A DNA stretch of 40,926 nucleotides from a bacterium (GTDB lineage Bacteria; Acidobacteriota; Aminicenantia; Aminicenantales; Aminicenantaceae), in NCBI GenBank assembly GCA_018335295.1, contig JAGXKI010000018.1, forward strand, positions 1 through 40,926. The letters are read 5' to 3'. The notes beneath the pieces are model-generated. The model did not search any database, had not been told where the DNA came from, and saw only the letters and a list, made by a program, of their open reading frames with translations. This document shows, in pieces, positions 24,382-32,154 of the stretch. Position numbers and translations under genes: made by a program. How positions within the stretch are numbered: position 1 is the stretch's first letter; the number at the start of each line of letters is the position of its first letter.

Positions 24382-27300
24382 ATGGGTGCTTTAGAGTGGA
24401 AGAAGGGAATTTGTGGAATTTGTCCGGCCGGCTGTTGGGTGGAAGTGGGGCTTAAGAACGGACGTATTGAGGAAATCCGGGCCGACGAGGATCATCCTTT
24501 AGGGATGATTTGCCGGCGGGGAGAGCATGCTCCCGAAATTGTCTACTCCCCACACCGGCTCCGTTCTCCCCTGAAAAGAGTGGGGGATAAGGGCAACTAC
24601 CGGTTTAAAAAGATAAGCTGGGATGAAGCCTATGAGACCATTGTCAGGAAATTGAATCAGATCAAGGAGGAATCTGGACCCCAAGCGGCCGCTGTGTACA
24701 CCGGTCGGGGAGCCTTTGAGCTTTCCCTGTGCGATATGTACAAACCCAAAGGGACCCCCGTTTCCTCGGCCTCCAATATTCTTTTTCCTTTTGGCTCTCC
24801 CAACACCATGGGAGTGGGAGCTCTCTGTTATGTGTCCTTTGCCATGTTGGCTCCTCATGTGACCATGGGCCGGATGCTTATTGATATGTTCACAGATATC
24901 GAAAATGCGGAACTGCTCCTGATGTGGGGAACAAACCCGGCTACAGATTCTCCTCCTTTGGATATGTTTCGTCTGGAAGAAGCGGCCCGGAGAGGGGCCC
25001 GGATTACAGCGATTGACCCCCGTTGGACCGAAGCTGCTGAACGGACTCAGGCACGGTGGATTCCCATCCGGCCGGGAACAGACGGAGCTCTGGCTTTGAG
25101 TATGATTGAAGTCCTTATTGAGGAAGAACTTTATGATGAAAATTTTGCTCACAACTGGTGCCATGGCTTTGAAGAGCTCAAATCCTACGTCCAGAAATTT
25201 AGACCTCGAGAGGTGGAATCCATAACAGGAGTCCCAGCCCAAACGATTCGGGATTTAACCCATGGCATAGCTGAGGCCAAGGGAGCCTGTCCAGTTATGT
25301 ACACAGGGTTGGAGTATTCCAACAGTGGCCTTCAAGCGATCCGGGCTGTTTTAACCCTGTTTGCTCTGGCCGGACATTTGGATGTGCCGGGTGGGATAGG
25401 ATTGACTATGCCGGATACTCATTTTCCTATCCATAGAACCTGTAACCAAGAAAATCCCTGTCTGGAAAAAGCTGTGGCTAGAGAAAATTTTCCCCTTTAC
25501 AGTGATTACAGGGGAGAATCTCATGCTTCCGGGCTGGTCGGTTCTGTGCTTAAAGGAGAACCTTACCGAACACGAGGTTTGATCATTCAAGGAGGTTCTA
25601 TCTTAACTTCATGGCCTCAGACTTCAATATGGAAAAAGACTCTCTCCCATCTGGATTTTCTGGTCTGTATCGACCGTCAGTTAACCGCTGATTCAGCCTA
25701 TGCAGACATCGTCCTTCCAGCTACCACCATGTTCGAAATCAATTCCTACATGGTTTATGGGCCTATTTTCCGTCTTAGGGAGAAAATTATTGAACCTGTG
25801 GGAGAAGCCCGGAATGATTATCTAATAATGGCCGAGTTGGCCCGAAGGTTGGGCTACGGACACCTTTACCCTCAAACCGAAGAGGCTCTCATCCGTTTTG
25901 CCCTCAAAGATTCGGAATACTCCCTGGAAGATGTACAAAGAAATGGAGGTTGGGTTAAATTACCTACACCGGTTATGGAGTATAAAAAATGGGAGAAGGG
26001 GAGCCTTCGCAGAGACGGTCAATTGGGATTTGATACCCCCACAAAAAAATTCGAGATCTCATCCATAATTCTGGAAGAATACGGGTATGAACCTCTCCCC
26101 AAATACACAGAAGTAAAGGAAGGCCCCTTATCCACTCCGGAAATGGCCAGAGAGTTTCCTTTGGTTTTTAATTCAGGAGCCCGGCCCCAGACAGATTTTC
26201 GTTCTCAGCACCATGGAATAAAGGGATTGGTGAAAGACAATCCTGAACCCACTGTGGAAATCAATACAAAGGATGCCAGAAAAAGGAAAATTGAGACCGG
26301 AGACCTGGTGAGGGTTCGGACTCCCAGAGGAACGGTTCCCTTCCGGGCCCGGGTGACATCTCACATGGTTAAGGGCGCCATAGAATGCAACATGGGAGGA
26401 GGGACTCCGGTAGGACCGAAAGCCTGGCAGGAATGGAATGTCAATGAACTGACTGACCTCGGGAATTATGATGAAATATCCGGTTTTCCGGTGTACAAAG
26501 CTCTTCTTTGTGAGGTGGAAAAGGTCCGTCCGGGCACTCAGGAGGCAAAGAAAAGAGCTCAGTTCAATGCAAAAATGACCCAAAAGGCTCCGCCCGGAGG
26601 GCTTCAACCGGAAAAAAGAAAAAGGGAAATCTACCTGGATAATAATGCCACCACAGGTGTGGATGAGTCCGTACGGGAAGCTATGATTCCTTATCTGGGA
26701 GAAAAGCACGGGAATCCTTCCAGTATTCACCAGATGGGAACCTATGCTGAAAAAGCCACCGATGAAGCCAGGAGAAAGGTGGCCAAACTCTTGAACACAA
26801 AACCACGCCGCATCATATTTACTGGGGGAGGCTCTGAGTCTAATAATCTGGCTTTGAAGGGAGTGGCCTTTGCTTCTAGGGATGAAGGAAACCACATCAT
26901 CACCAGTTCCATAGAGCATCCGGCAAACCTGCGAGCCTGTGAGTTTTTAGAAAGATTTGGATTTAAGGTGACTTACCTGAATGTGGATGAATACGGGTGT
27001 TTTTCGCCTCAAGAACTGGAAAAAGCCATTACTGACCAAACCATTCTGGTCTCCCTCATGACGGCCAATAATGAAGTAGGAACCCTCCTATCTGTCAAAA
27101 AGCTCTCCCAGAAGGCCCATGAAAAGGGGGTTTTGTTTCATACCGATGCCGTTCAGGCAGTGGGTAAAATCGGAGTGGATGTGGAAGCTCAGGATGTGGA
27201 CCTTCTCAGTCTATCCGCGCATAAATTCCACGGTCCTAAAGGAGTGGGGGCCTTGTATGTGCGAAAGGGAGTCAAACTGGAACCTTTGATTCATGGGGGG

Positions 27301-27780
27301 AAACAAGAAAATGGTCTTCGGGCGGGCACACATAACGTTCCGGCTATCGTGGGTTTGGGAAAGGCCGCAGAATTGGCCCTGCATAAACTTCCCGAACTGG
27401 AAAAGACAAAAAAACTGAGGGATAAGCTGGAAAAGGGAATCCGAAAGCTTATTCCTGAAGCCCAACTCAACGGTCATCCAGAAAGGCGGCTGCCCAATAC
27501 TCTTAATCTCACCCTTCCCGGAATCAGAGGGGAATCCCTGGTTATCGCCATGGATCAACAAGGAGTGGCTTTGTCTTCGGGTTCTGCCTGCAAATCCGGG
27601 TCTCCCCAACCCACTCATGTTCTTATGGCGATGGGAAAAAGCGAAGAGGAGGCCCACTGTGCGGTTCGGTTTTCCCTTTCCCGATTCACCACAGAAAAAG
27701 ATATTAAAGATACCCTTTCAGCCCTAAGGCAAGTGCTTCAAAAGATGAAATCCACTGTCCGGTTTCTTCCTTGTAAATAA
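24382..27780 (+). CDS. Molybdopterin oxidoreductase-cysteine desulfurase fusion; candidate metallopterin-dependent ergothioneine synthase
   Basis: A single 1132-codon frame with two enzymes. Residues 1-717 form a molybdopterin (bis-MGD) oxidoreductase: a 4Fe-4S site C11/C14/C18/C44, the motif GVGALCYVS with C149 as likely Mo ligand, and a C-terminal molydopterin dinucleotide-binding barrel (about 590-715; FNSGARPQTDFRSQHHG, CNMGGGTPVGP). A hydrophilic linker of about 30 residues leads to a NifS/IscS domain (749-1132): YLDNNATT, SIEHPANL, LSAHKFHGPKG (PLP lysine K948) and SSGSACKSG (persulfide C1070). An EgtD-type histidine methyltransferase follows after 10 bp. As I recall, a metallopterin enzyme with desulfurase from Caldithrix abyssi makes ergothioneine without O2; this gene fits that type. 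No Tat signal, so cytoplasmic. The start has only a weak Shine-Dalgarno. Alternative: an oxidoreductase carrying its own cofactor-sulfurating domain. Confidence 0.8.
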   Translation: MGALEWKKGICGICPAGCWVEVGLKNGRIEEIRADEDHPLGMICRRGEHAPEIVYSPHRLRSPLKRVGDKGNYRFKKISWDEAYETIVRKLNQIKEESGPQAAAVYTGRGAFELSLCDMYKPKGTPVSSASNILFPFGSPNTMGVGALCYVSFAMLAPHVTMGRMLIDMFTDIENAELLLMWGTNPATDSPPLDMFRLEEAARRGARITAIDPRWTEAAERTQARWIPIRPGTDGALALSMIEVLIEEELYDENFAHNWCHGFEELKSYVQKFRPREVESITGVPAQTIRDLTHGIAEAKGACPVMYTGLEYSNSGLQAIRAVLTLFALAGHLDVPGGIGLTMPDTHFPIHRTCNQENPCLEKAVARENFPLYSDYRGESHASGLVGSVLKGEPYRTRGLIIQGGSILTSWPQTSIWKKTLSHLDFLVCIDRQLTADSAYADIVLPATTMFEINSYMVYGPIFRLREKIIEPVGEARNDYLIMAELARRLGYGHLYPQTEEALIRFALKDSEYSLEDVQRNGGWVKLPTPVMEYKKWEKGSLRRDGQLGFDTPTKKFEISSIILEEYGYEPLPKYTEVKEGPLSTPEMAREFPLVFNSGARPQTDFRSQHHGIKGLVKDNPEPTVEINTKDARKRKIETGDLVRVRTPRGTVPFRARVTSHMVKGAIECNMGGGTPVGPKAWQEWNVNELTDLGNYDEISGFPVYKALLCEVEKVRPGTQEAKKRAQFNAKMTQKAPPGGLQPEKRKREIYLDNNATTGVDESVREAMIPYLGEKHGNPSSIHQMGTYAEKATDEARRKVAKLLNTKPRRIIFTGGGSESNNLALKGVAFASRDEGNHIITSSIEHPANLRACEFLERFGFKVTYLNVDEYGCFSPQELEKAITDQTILVSLMTANNEVGTLLSVKKLSQKAHEKGVLFHTDAVQAVGKIGVDVEAQDVDLLSLSAHKFHGPKGVGALYVRKGVKLEPLIHGGKQENGLRAGTHNVPAIVGLGKAAELALHKLPELEKTKKLRDKLEKGIRKLIPEAQLNGHPERRLPNTLNLTLPGIRGESLVIAMDQQGVALSSGSACKSGSPQPTHVLMAMGKSEEEAHCAVRFSLSRFTTEKDIKDTLSALRQVLQKMKSTVRFLPCK

Positions 27781-27790
27781 GGAGAGAAAA

Positions 27791-28795
27791 ATGAGCGCGA
27801 ATTACCGTGTATTAAAAGATAAAGATTTGGAGAAAGCAATCTCTCCAGAACATACATTTTCTTCTGATGTGCTGGTGGGACTCTCCAAAAATATTAAAAG
27901 AATACCCTCTTACTATTTTTATGACCGGAAGGGAAGCCAGTTGTTTCAGAAAATCATGGACCTCCCCGAATATTACCTTACCCCGTGTGAATTTGAAATC
28001 CTAAGAACCAAAAAAGAAGAATTTAGCCGGCTTATGAAAGGAGAACCTTTCAATCTCGTTGAGCTGGGGGCTGGGGATGGGCGTAAAACAAGCATATTGA
28101 TCGATCATTTTTTAAAACGTGGATTGCAGTTCAAATATGTTCCTATTGACATTTCTGAATCCGCCATGGAAGGACTCACCCGATTTCTAGGAAAAGAATT
28201 TCCCCACCTTGAAGTAGAAGGAATCGTGGCCGAGTATTTTGATGGGATCAAGTGGCTGAACCATCTGAATTACAGGAAAAACCTGGTCCTTTTTTTGGGA
28301 TCCAGCCTGGGAAATTTTGACAAAATCCAATCACGAGTGTTTTTGCATAATCTCTGGAATTCTTTACAGAACGGAGATTATGTGGTGATGGGGTTTGATT
28401 TGAAAAAGGAAATCAATCTGATGCTCAAAGCCTACAATGATTCCCAAGGCCTAACCAGTGAGTTTAACTTAAATTTGTTGAGGCGGATCAACCGGGAACT
28501 AGGAGGAAATTTTGATTTGAATAAATTCCGTCATTACTCCAGCTATGATGTGTTTACGGGGGCAATGGAAAGTTATCTGGTGAGCTTGGAAAAACAGACG
28601 GTTTTTTTGGAGACGATCGGGCAGTCTTTCACTTTTGAGGAATGGGAGCCCATCCACACTGAATATTCTTACAAGTATTTGGAATCCGACATCATAAGTC
28701 TGGCTCGAGAGACTGGTTTTGGTATAGAAAAGCAGCTCTATGATTCAAAGAAATATTTTGTCGACTCCATATGGCGGGTGGAAAAAGCCGAATAG
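27791..28795 (+). CDS. egtD: L-histidine N-alpha-methyltransferase (EgtD family)
   Basis: Predicted to trimethylate histidine to hercynine with three S-adenosylmethionine molecules, the first step to ergothioneine. The 334-aa protein has the family pattern FYDRKGSQLFQKIMDLPEYY (Y44, Y61/Y62 region), the SAM-binding ELGAGDGRKT (91-100), GSSLGNF (N175, matching the histidine-binding Asn) and TEYSYKY (E291, S293, matching the Glu-x-Ser that holds the amino group). The usual 'EM' near position 260 reads ES here by my alignment, so substrate preference deserves checking. AAGGAG lies before the ATG. It is tightly linked to the upstream fusion gene and the downstream membrane gene. No EgtB/EgtC, the oxygen-dependent partners, is present in the window. 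Confidence 0.88.
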   Translation: MSANYRVLKDKDLEKAISPEHTFSSDVLVGLSKNIKRIPSYYFYDRKGSQLFQKIMDLPEYYLTPCEFEILRTKKEEFSRLMKGEPFNLVELGAGDGRKTSILIDHFLKRGLQFKYVPIDISESAMEGLTRFLGKEFPHLEVEGIVAEYFDGIKWLNHLNYRKNLVLFLGSSLGNFDKIQSRVFLHNLWNSLQNGDYVVMGFDLKKEINLMLKAYNDSQGLTSEFNLNLLRRINRELGGNFDLNKFRHYSSYDVFTGAMESYLVSLEKQTVFLETIGQSFTFEEWEPIHTEYSYKYLESDIISLARETGFGIEKQLYDSKKYFVDSIWRVEKAE

Positions 28796-28807
28796 CTGCA
28801 GACATTT

Positions 28808-29428
28808 ATGAAAAAGGATATGGACATGAGAAAAATATCTGTAAGAGTCCCCCTGAATTTATGGATTCCTTTGTTCTGGGGCTCTCTATGGGGGATAACT
28901 GAAGCCTCTCTAGGGCATGTGTTTCATATGATAAGAATTCCCGGTCTTCCTGGCCTTTTGATGTTTCCGGCAGCCTTATTTTTTATGGTCAAGGCTTATG
29001 AGAGATGGACCGGGAAGATCACCATTTTTTTAACCTCCCTTGTAGCGGCTTCTTTTAAATTCATGGATTTGATGGTTCCTCCCCATGACTTTTGGGCGGT
29101 TCTCAATCCGGCTATGGCTATCCTCTGCGAATCATTGGCCCTAGTTCTTTTCCTTACTATCTGGAAGAAACAGGAGCTTTGGAAGCTGAAATCTCTGTGG
29201 TCTTTAGCGGTGGGGTGGAAAATATTATATGCTTTGTTTTTGACTCCTTTGGGTCTCTTTCTTCAAGGAGAGAGCTTTTTCCAGATGGAGATTATCCGTT
29301 TGTTTCGTTTTTTCATCGGAGAAAGTTTCCTTCAGGGATTGGGGATCTATTTATGGATTCAAATGTCCTCAGGACTTCCTTTTTTGAAAAATTATTTAAG
29401 AACGAAGAAAGAAAATTACCTAGGTTAA
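28808..29428 (+). CDS. Membrane protein of unknown function, third gene of the egtD operon
   Basis: A 206-aa protein with about five to six membrane segments, at roughly 18-35, 45-62, 70-90, 96-118, 127-150 and 170-190. It begins LWIPLFWGSLWGITEASLGH and contains PGLPGLLMFPAALFF. No catalytic motif was seen. The pattern is loosely like small substrate-binding components of ECF-type uptake systems, but that is only an impression. In-frame ATGs at 28808, 28820 and 28826 compete; the last has AAGGA at good distance. It lies 12 bp after egtD and ends 4 bp from the convergent mobA, so it is part of the ergothioneine-type operon and may move a substrate or product. Confidence 0.7.
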   Translation: MKKDMDMRKISVRVPLNLWIPLFWGSLWGITEASLGHVFHMIRIPGLPGLLMFPAALFFMVKAYERWTGKITIFLTSLVAASFKFMDLMVPPHDFWAVLNPAMAILCESLALVLFLTIWKKQELWKLKSLWSLAVGWKILYALFLTPLGLFLQGESFFQMEIIRLFRFFIGESFLQGLGIYLWIQMSSGLPFLKNYLRTKKENYLG

Positions 29429-29432
29429 GAGG

Positions 29433-30029
29433 TTATTCCTTAATTTGTTTCAAAAATTGTTCATAATCTTCTTTGGTGTTCAGGTTTTGAAACCAACTCC
29501 CTTCCTTTATTGGGATCACTCGGGTGCGGCAGTGATGCAATAAAGGGAGGAGAGAGCGGATTCCTGACTCCAGAAGATTCTGGATAACCGGCAGCACAGA
29601 CTTGGAATACACGGCAAAAAGGGGCTCCAGCCGACCTCCTGGAGAACAGGGAACCACGATATCCCAGTTTTCCGCGGTCTGAATCATCTTTTCCAGAAAA
29701 GAGAGACGAACATAGGGAATATCGCAGGCAGTGACAAAAATTTTAGGATGTTTAGAAAAAGGCATAGTGGTTTTGAGACCCATCATGGGACCTTCTCCGG
29801 GCACTTCATCCTCAACAAGAGTGTAGGGCAGAAATTCAAATTGCTCCTTTTGGGACACACTGATTAAGATATCATCGAAATGGTCCTTTAGCTGCCGGAG
29901 GAGGTGTTCGATGAGGGTGCCCTCTGGTGTCGGAAGAAGGGCCTTGTATCTTTTCATCCGGCGGCTGAGCCCTCCGGTCAGAACAATTAAACTGAGGGGT
30001 TGACCCTGACAGAGGTATAATTTTTTCAT
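29433..30029 (-). CDS. mobA: Molybdenum cofactor guanylyltransferase MobA
   Basis: Transfers GMP from GTP to molybdopterin, making the guanine dinucleotide form used by bis-MGD enzymes. The 198-aa protein has the nucleotide loop LTGGLSRRMKRYKALLP (consensus LAGGxSxRMGxDKALL), VEDEVPGEGPMMGL and the metal-binding FVTACDIPYVR. The family Gly after RM is Lys26, and the usual Asp before the catalytic lysine is Tyr28. Its position, convergent with and 4 bp from the operon that encodes a metallopterin enzyme, supports a shared need for the cofactor. Other cofactor genes are not in the window. Shine-Dalgarno is weak. Confidence 0.88.
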   Translation of the reverse strand: MKKLYLCQGQPLSLIVLTGGLSRRMKRYKALLPTPEGTLIEHLLRQLKDHFDDILISVSQKEQFEFLPYTLVEDEVPGEGPMMGLKTTMPFSKHPKIFVTACDIPYVRLSFLEKMIQTAENWDIVVPCSPGGRLEPLFAVYSKSVLPVIQNLLESGIRSLLPLLHHCRTRVIPIKEGSWFQNLNTKEDYEQFLKQIKE

Positions 30030-30122
30030 ACCTTTATCTTAGAAGATAGAAGGCAAAAAGCAAGGTCTCATTGACATTCCTTTTTAAGCCAGGGATAATT
30101 ATTTCAGGCTGAAGAGGTAAAT

Positions 30123-31007
30123 ATGGATTCTTTGAAAAAGCTGATTTCTCCTCAATATCCGCGTCTTGTTAACCGGGTTAAAAAGATCATCGAACGTTCA
30201 GAAAAGGATTTTTCCCCGGATCTGAGTGAATCAAAAGAAAGTTTCCTTTGGGAGCACACCGTTTTGGTGAGTTCTCTAGCTAAAAGGATCTGCTCTATGG
30301 AAGGGGAGGATCCCTTTTTGGTCGTTGTCGCAGCTCTCTTTCATGATGTAGGGAAATTCTATGGAGGAGAATACCATAAAGAGGAGACTCCTGAAGAACA
30401 CCTTTCTTCCCGAATCGCTAAGGATATTCTTTCAAAGGAAGGTATGGAAGAAGAAAAAATAAAAAAGATTACATCGAGTCTGGAAGCCCTTTATAATGAA
30501 AATAAATCGAAAAACAGGATAGCCGATGTTGTTCATGATTCCGATTTTTTGGCTAAAACCGGTTTCACCGGAGCGGCTCAATTTTTTATCAAGACTACAT
30601 TGAGAAAGCAACCTATGATTAAATCTCTTGTTCAATCTTCCAGCAAAGAGATGACCTATGCTTCGGTTCTGCCTCGGAATATGCGCACCAAGGCCGGCAA
30701 AAAAATGGCTTATAAAAACCGGAAGAATACTCTTTCCTTTTTCAAAGGACTTTTTCAGGAACTGGAAGATCGGGGGATCATCCGATTTGTGATAAAAGAA
30801 GTTTTTTTGCCTTCGCCCAAAGATCCGCAAAAATCTATCAAAGTTATGATTGTTCTCCCCCAGACCTGTCCAGAATGTCAAGGGGCTATCGGAGTCAATT
30901 ATTCATCCAAAAAAGGAATCAAGTGCACCAAATTGATCGCCAATATGAAATGCCGAAAATGTTCCCAAAAGTATAAAACATCCTTCTGCCTTCCCGAGGT
31001 CTCATAG
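30123..31007 (+). CDS. HD-domain phosphohydrolase with C-terminal zinc ribbon
   Basis: The 294-aa protein carries an HD domain (about 40-150): H45 in WEHTVLVSSLA, the doublet H74-D75 in ALFHDVGKF, and D139 in VVHDSDFLA. Such domains hydrolyse phosphomonoesters or nucleotides. Two C-terminal CxxC pairs (CPEC about 252, CRKC about 280) suggest a zinc ribbon that could bind nucleic acid. The combination is not one I can name. GAGGT precedes the ATG. It is transcribed away from mobA, with about 90 bp between the starts. The substrate is unknown. Confidence 0.7.
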   Translation: MDSLKKLISPQYPRLVNRVKKIIERSEKDFSPDLSESKESFLWEHTVLVSSLAKRICSMEGEDPFLVVVAALFHDVGKFYGGEYHKEETPEEHLSSRIAKDILSKEGMEEEKIKKITSSLEALYNENKSKNRIADVVHDSDFLAKTGFTGAAQFFIKTTLRKQPMIKSLVQSSSKEMTYASVLPRNMRTKAGKKMAYKNRKNTLSFFKGLFQELEDRGIIRFVIKEVFLPSPKDPQKSIKVMIVLPQTCPECQGAIGVNYSSKKGIKCTKLIANMKCRKCSQKYKTSFCLPEVS

Positions 31008-31113
31008 ATATACGAATAGGCTTAGGAAATCATTCCCCTTGACGGCTCTCCCAACCCCAACCTATGAAACAATTCAAAAGTCAAAATTATTGATTCTAGG
31101 TTTATTTCTTTCT

Positions 31114-31263
31114 CTTAAGTCATATCTTTTTGAACTTTGAATTTTGAATTTCATTGTCATTTCTGCTCGTTCCCGTCATTCCCGCGGAAGCATGTGCCCG
31201 TGAAAACGGGTACGGGAATCCAGGATTTAAGGTACTGGATTCCGGGTCAAGCCCGGAATGACA
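31114..31263. repeat. Dispersed repeat copy B with hairpin
   Basis: 31114-31134 matches 7188-7208. It continues into 'cgtcattcccgcgg ... cgggaatcc' and 'ggattccgggtcaagcccggaatgac', which fold into nested hairpins (inner tgcccgt/acgggta, outer gtcattcccg and cggaatgac parts). Such GTCATTCC..GGAATCC elements are typical non-coding dispersed repeats that give spurious ORFs. 31289-31323 then matches 13791-13824. No gene between 31008 and 31298. Confidence 0.6.
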
Positions 31264-31298
31264 AAGAGGCCTAAAGTCTATTTCCGAACTAATTCCCC

Positions 31299-31880
31299 AT
31301 GGCGGCATCGCTACCCTCAACAAATGAAAATGGTTTGGTAGTAATGGGTGAAGAACCCGTATTGGAGGTTGAGCGGGCATGGTTCCTTGAGCACAGCGAA
31401 AGGAGAGCGAAACCGGAAATCGTAAGAGACCGGGGTCGGACCAGTCCTGGTCCGGCCCCTGCTCTACCCCCTGCTCCCTGTGTTCTCCCTGGGTTATCAG
31501 AGGATTGTTTTGCCCAAGTATGTTCTGATTGTATTGCAACGTTCCTGAATAGTAATTCCGAAGATGGTAACTGGTATCATCCTTATGACACCTATTTGAG
31601 TGCAACGGTGCAAGTACAGATAGAAGCTCAAGCTATTGACAATCTTAGTGTGAATGAGCGTACCCTTATGCCAGAGAACTGTGGAATTATTTATATTTCG
31701 ATTAGTAACGGTTATCCCTATTTAACTGAGGATACTGCAGAAAGTGAATGGCATGAAGTCTTCGGGTTTACCGATATTATTTCTAATAGTTCAAAGGGAT
31801 ATGGTGTTTGGATAACCAAATACTCAGACGGCGATTGGTTACTGGAAATTGTCAATCATCCCTTGGAATTGGTAGAGTAG
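31299..31880 (+). CDS. Doubtful ORF: repeat-derived N-terminus joined to a possible protein fragment
   Basis: A 193-codon frame. The first 70 residues translate the dispersed repeat and the hairpin at 31432-31459, so they are not a real protein. From about residue 75 on the sequence looks more like a folded domain (GNWYHPYDTYLSATVQVQIE, ESEWHEVFGFTDII, GVWITKYSDGDWLLEIV). The frame continues in phase after the TAG at 31878 for 36 more codons to a stop near 31991 (PGRGNTGDSVTPLEV...), so the stop may be a mutation. No relatives were recognised. It may be the decayed end of a gene interrupted by repeat insertion. Confidence 0.25.
   Translation: MAASLPSTNENGLVVMGEEPVLEVERAWFLEHSERRAKPEIVRDRGRTSPGPAPALPPAPCVLPGLSEDCFAQVCSDCIATFLNSNSEDGNWYHPYDTYLSATVQVQIEAQAIDNLSVNERTLMPENCGIIYISISNGYPYLTEDTAESEWHEVFGFTDIISNSSKGYGVWITKYSDGDWLLEIVNHPLELVE
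31432..31459. repeat. GGTC(A/G)GACC-type hairpin repeat
   Basis: ggggtcggaccag, a 2-base loop 'tc', and ctggtccggcccc form a 13-bp hairpin with one mismatch. The same core is found at 17125-17150. It lies inside the doubtful ORF starting at 31299. Confidence 0.6.
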
Positions 31881-32011
31881 TACATGGTGAGGGCAAATCC
31901 GGGAAGAGGAAATACAGGGGACTCTGTCACTCCTTTGGAGGTTACCACTTCTTCAGTAAGTTTTCAGATGGAATGGAATAAGCTGCAGTAAATCAAATCT
32001 TCTCTCATCGC

Positions 32012-32037
32012 TCCGGGTTGGGATTCCGGATTTTTTT
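32012..32037 (+). terminator. Probable intrinsic terminator
   Basis: A 5-bp stem tccgg/ccgga with a 9-base loop is followed directly by seven Ts. It is weak because of the short stem, but it lies just after the end of the doubtful ORF region, fitting a plus-strand transcript end. The rest of 31881-32154 shows no gene. Confidence 0.4.
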
Positions 32038-32154
32038 CTAAAGAGTTGATATTCATAGGGGATTTTTATGCAGAAAAAAAGAAAGCAATGGCTGATTTTC
32101 GTGCGGTCAAGCAGAGCGTTATCCTGAAAAAACGAGTGCTTTGAAGGTTAAGGT

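Noticed and set aside
26173-26919. 248-codon minus-strand frame opposite the fusion gene linker and desulfurase domain
   Set aside because: Antisense to strongly conserved metallopterin and NifS motifs; low-complexity translation rich in S, F and P.
31120-31605. 161-codon minus-strand frame containing CHSGLDPESSTL
   Set aside because: This is the translation of the GTCATTCC..GGAATCC dispersed repeat, a well-known source of false genes.
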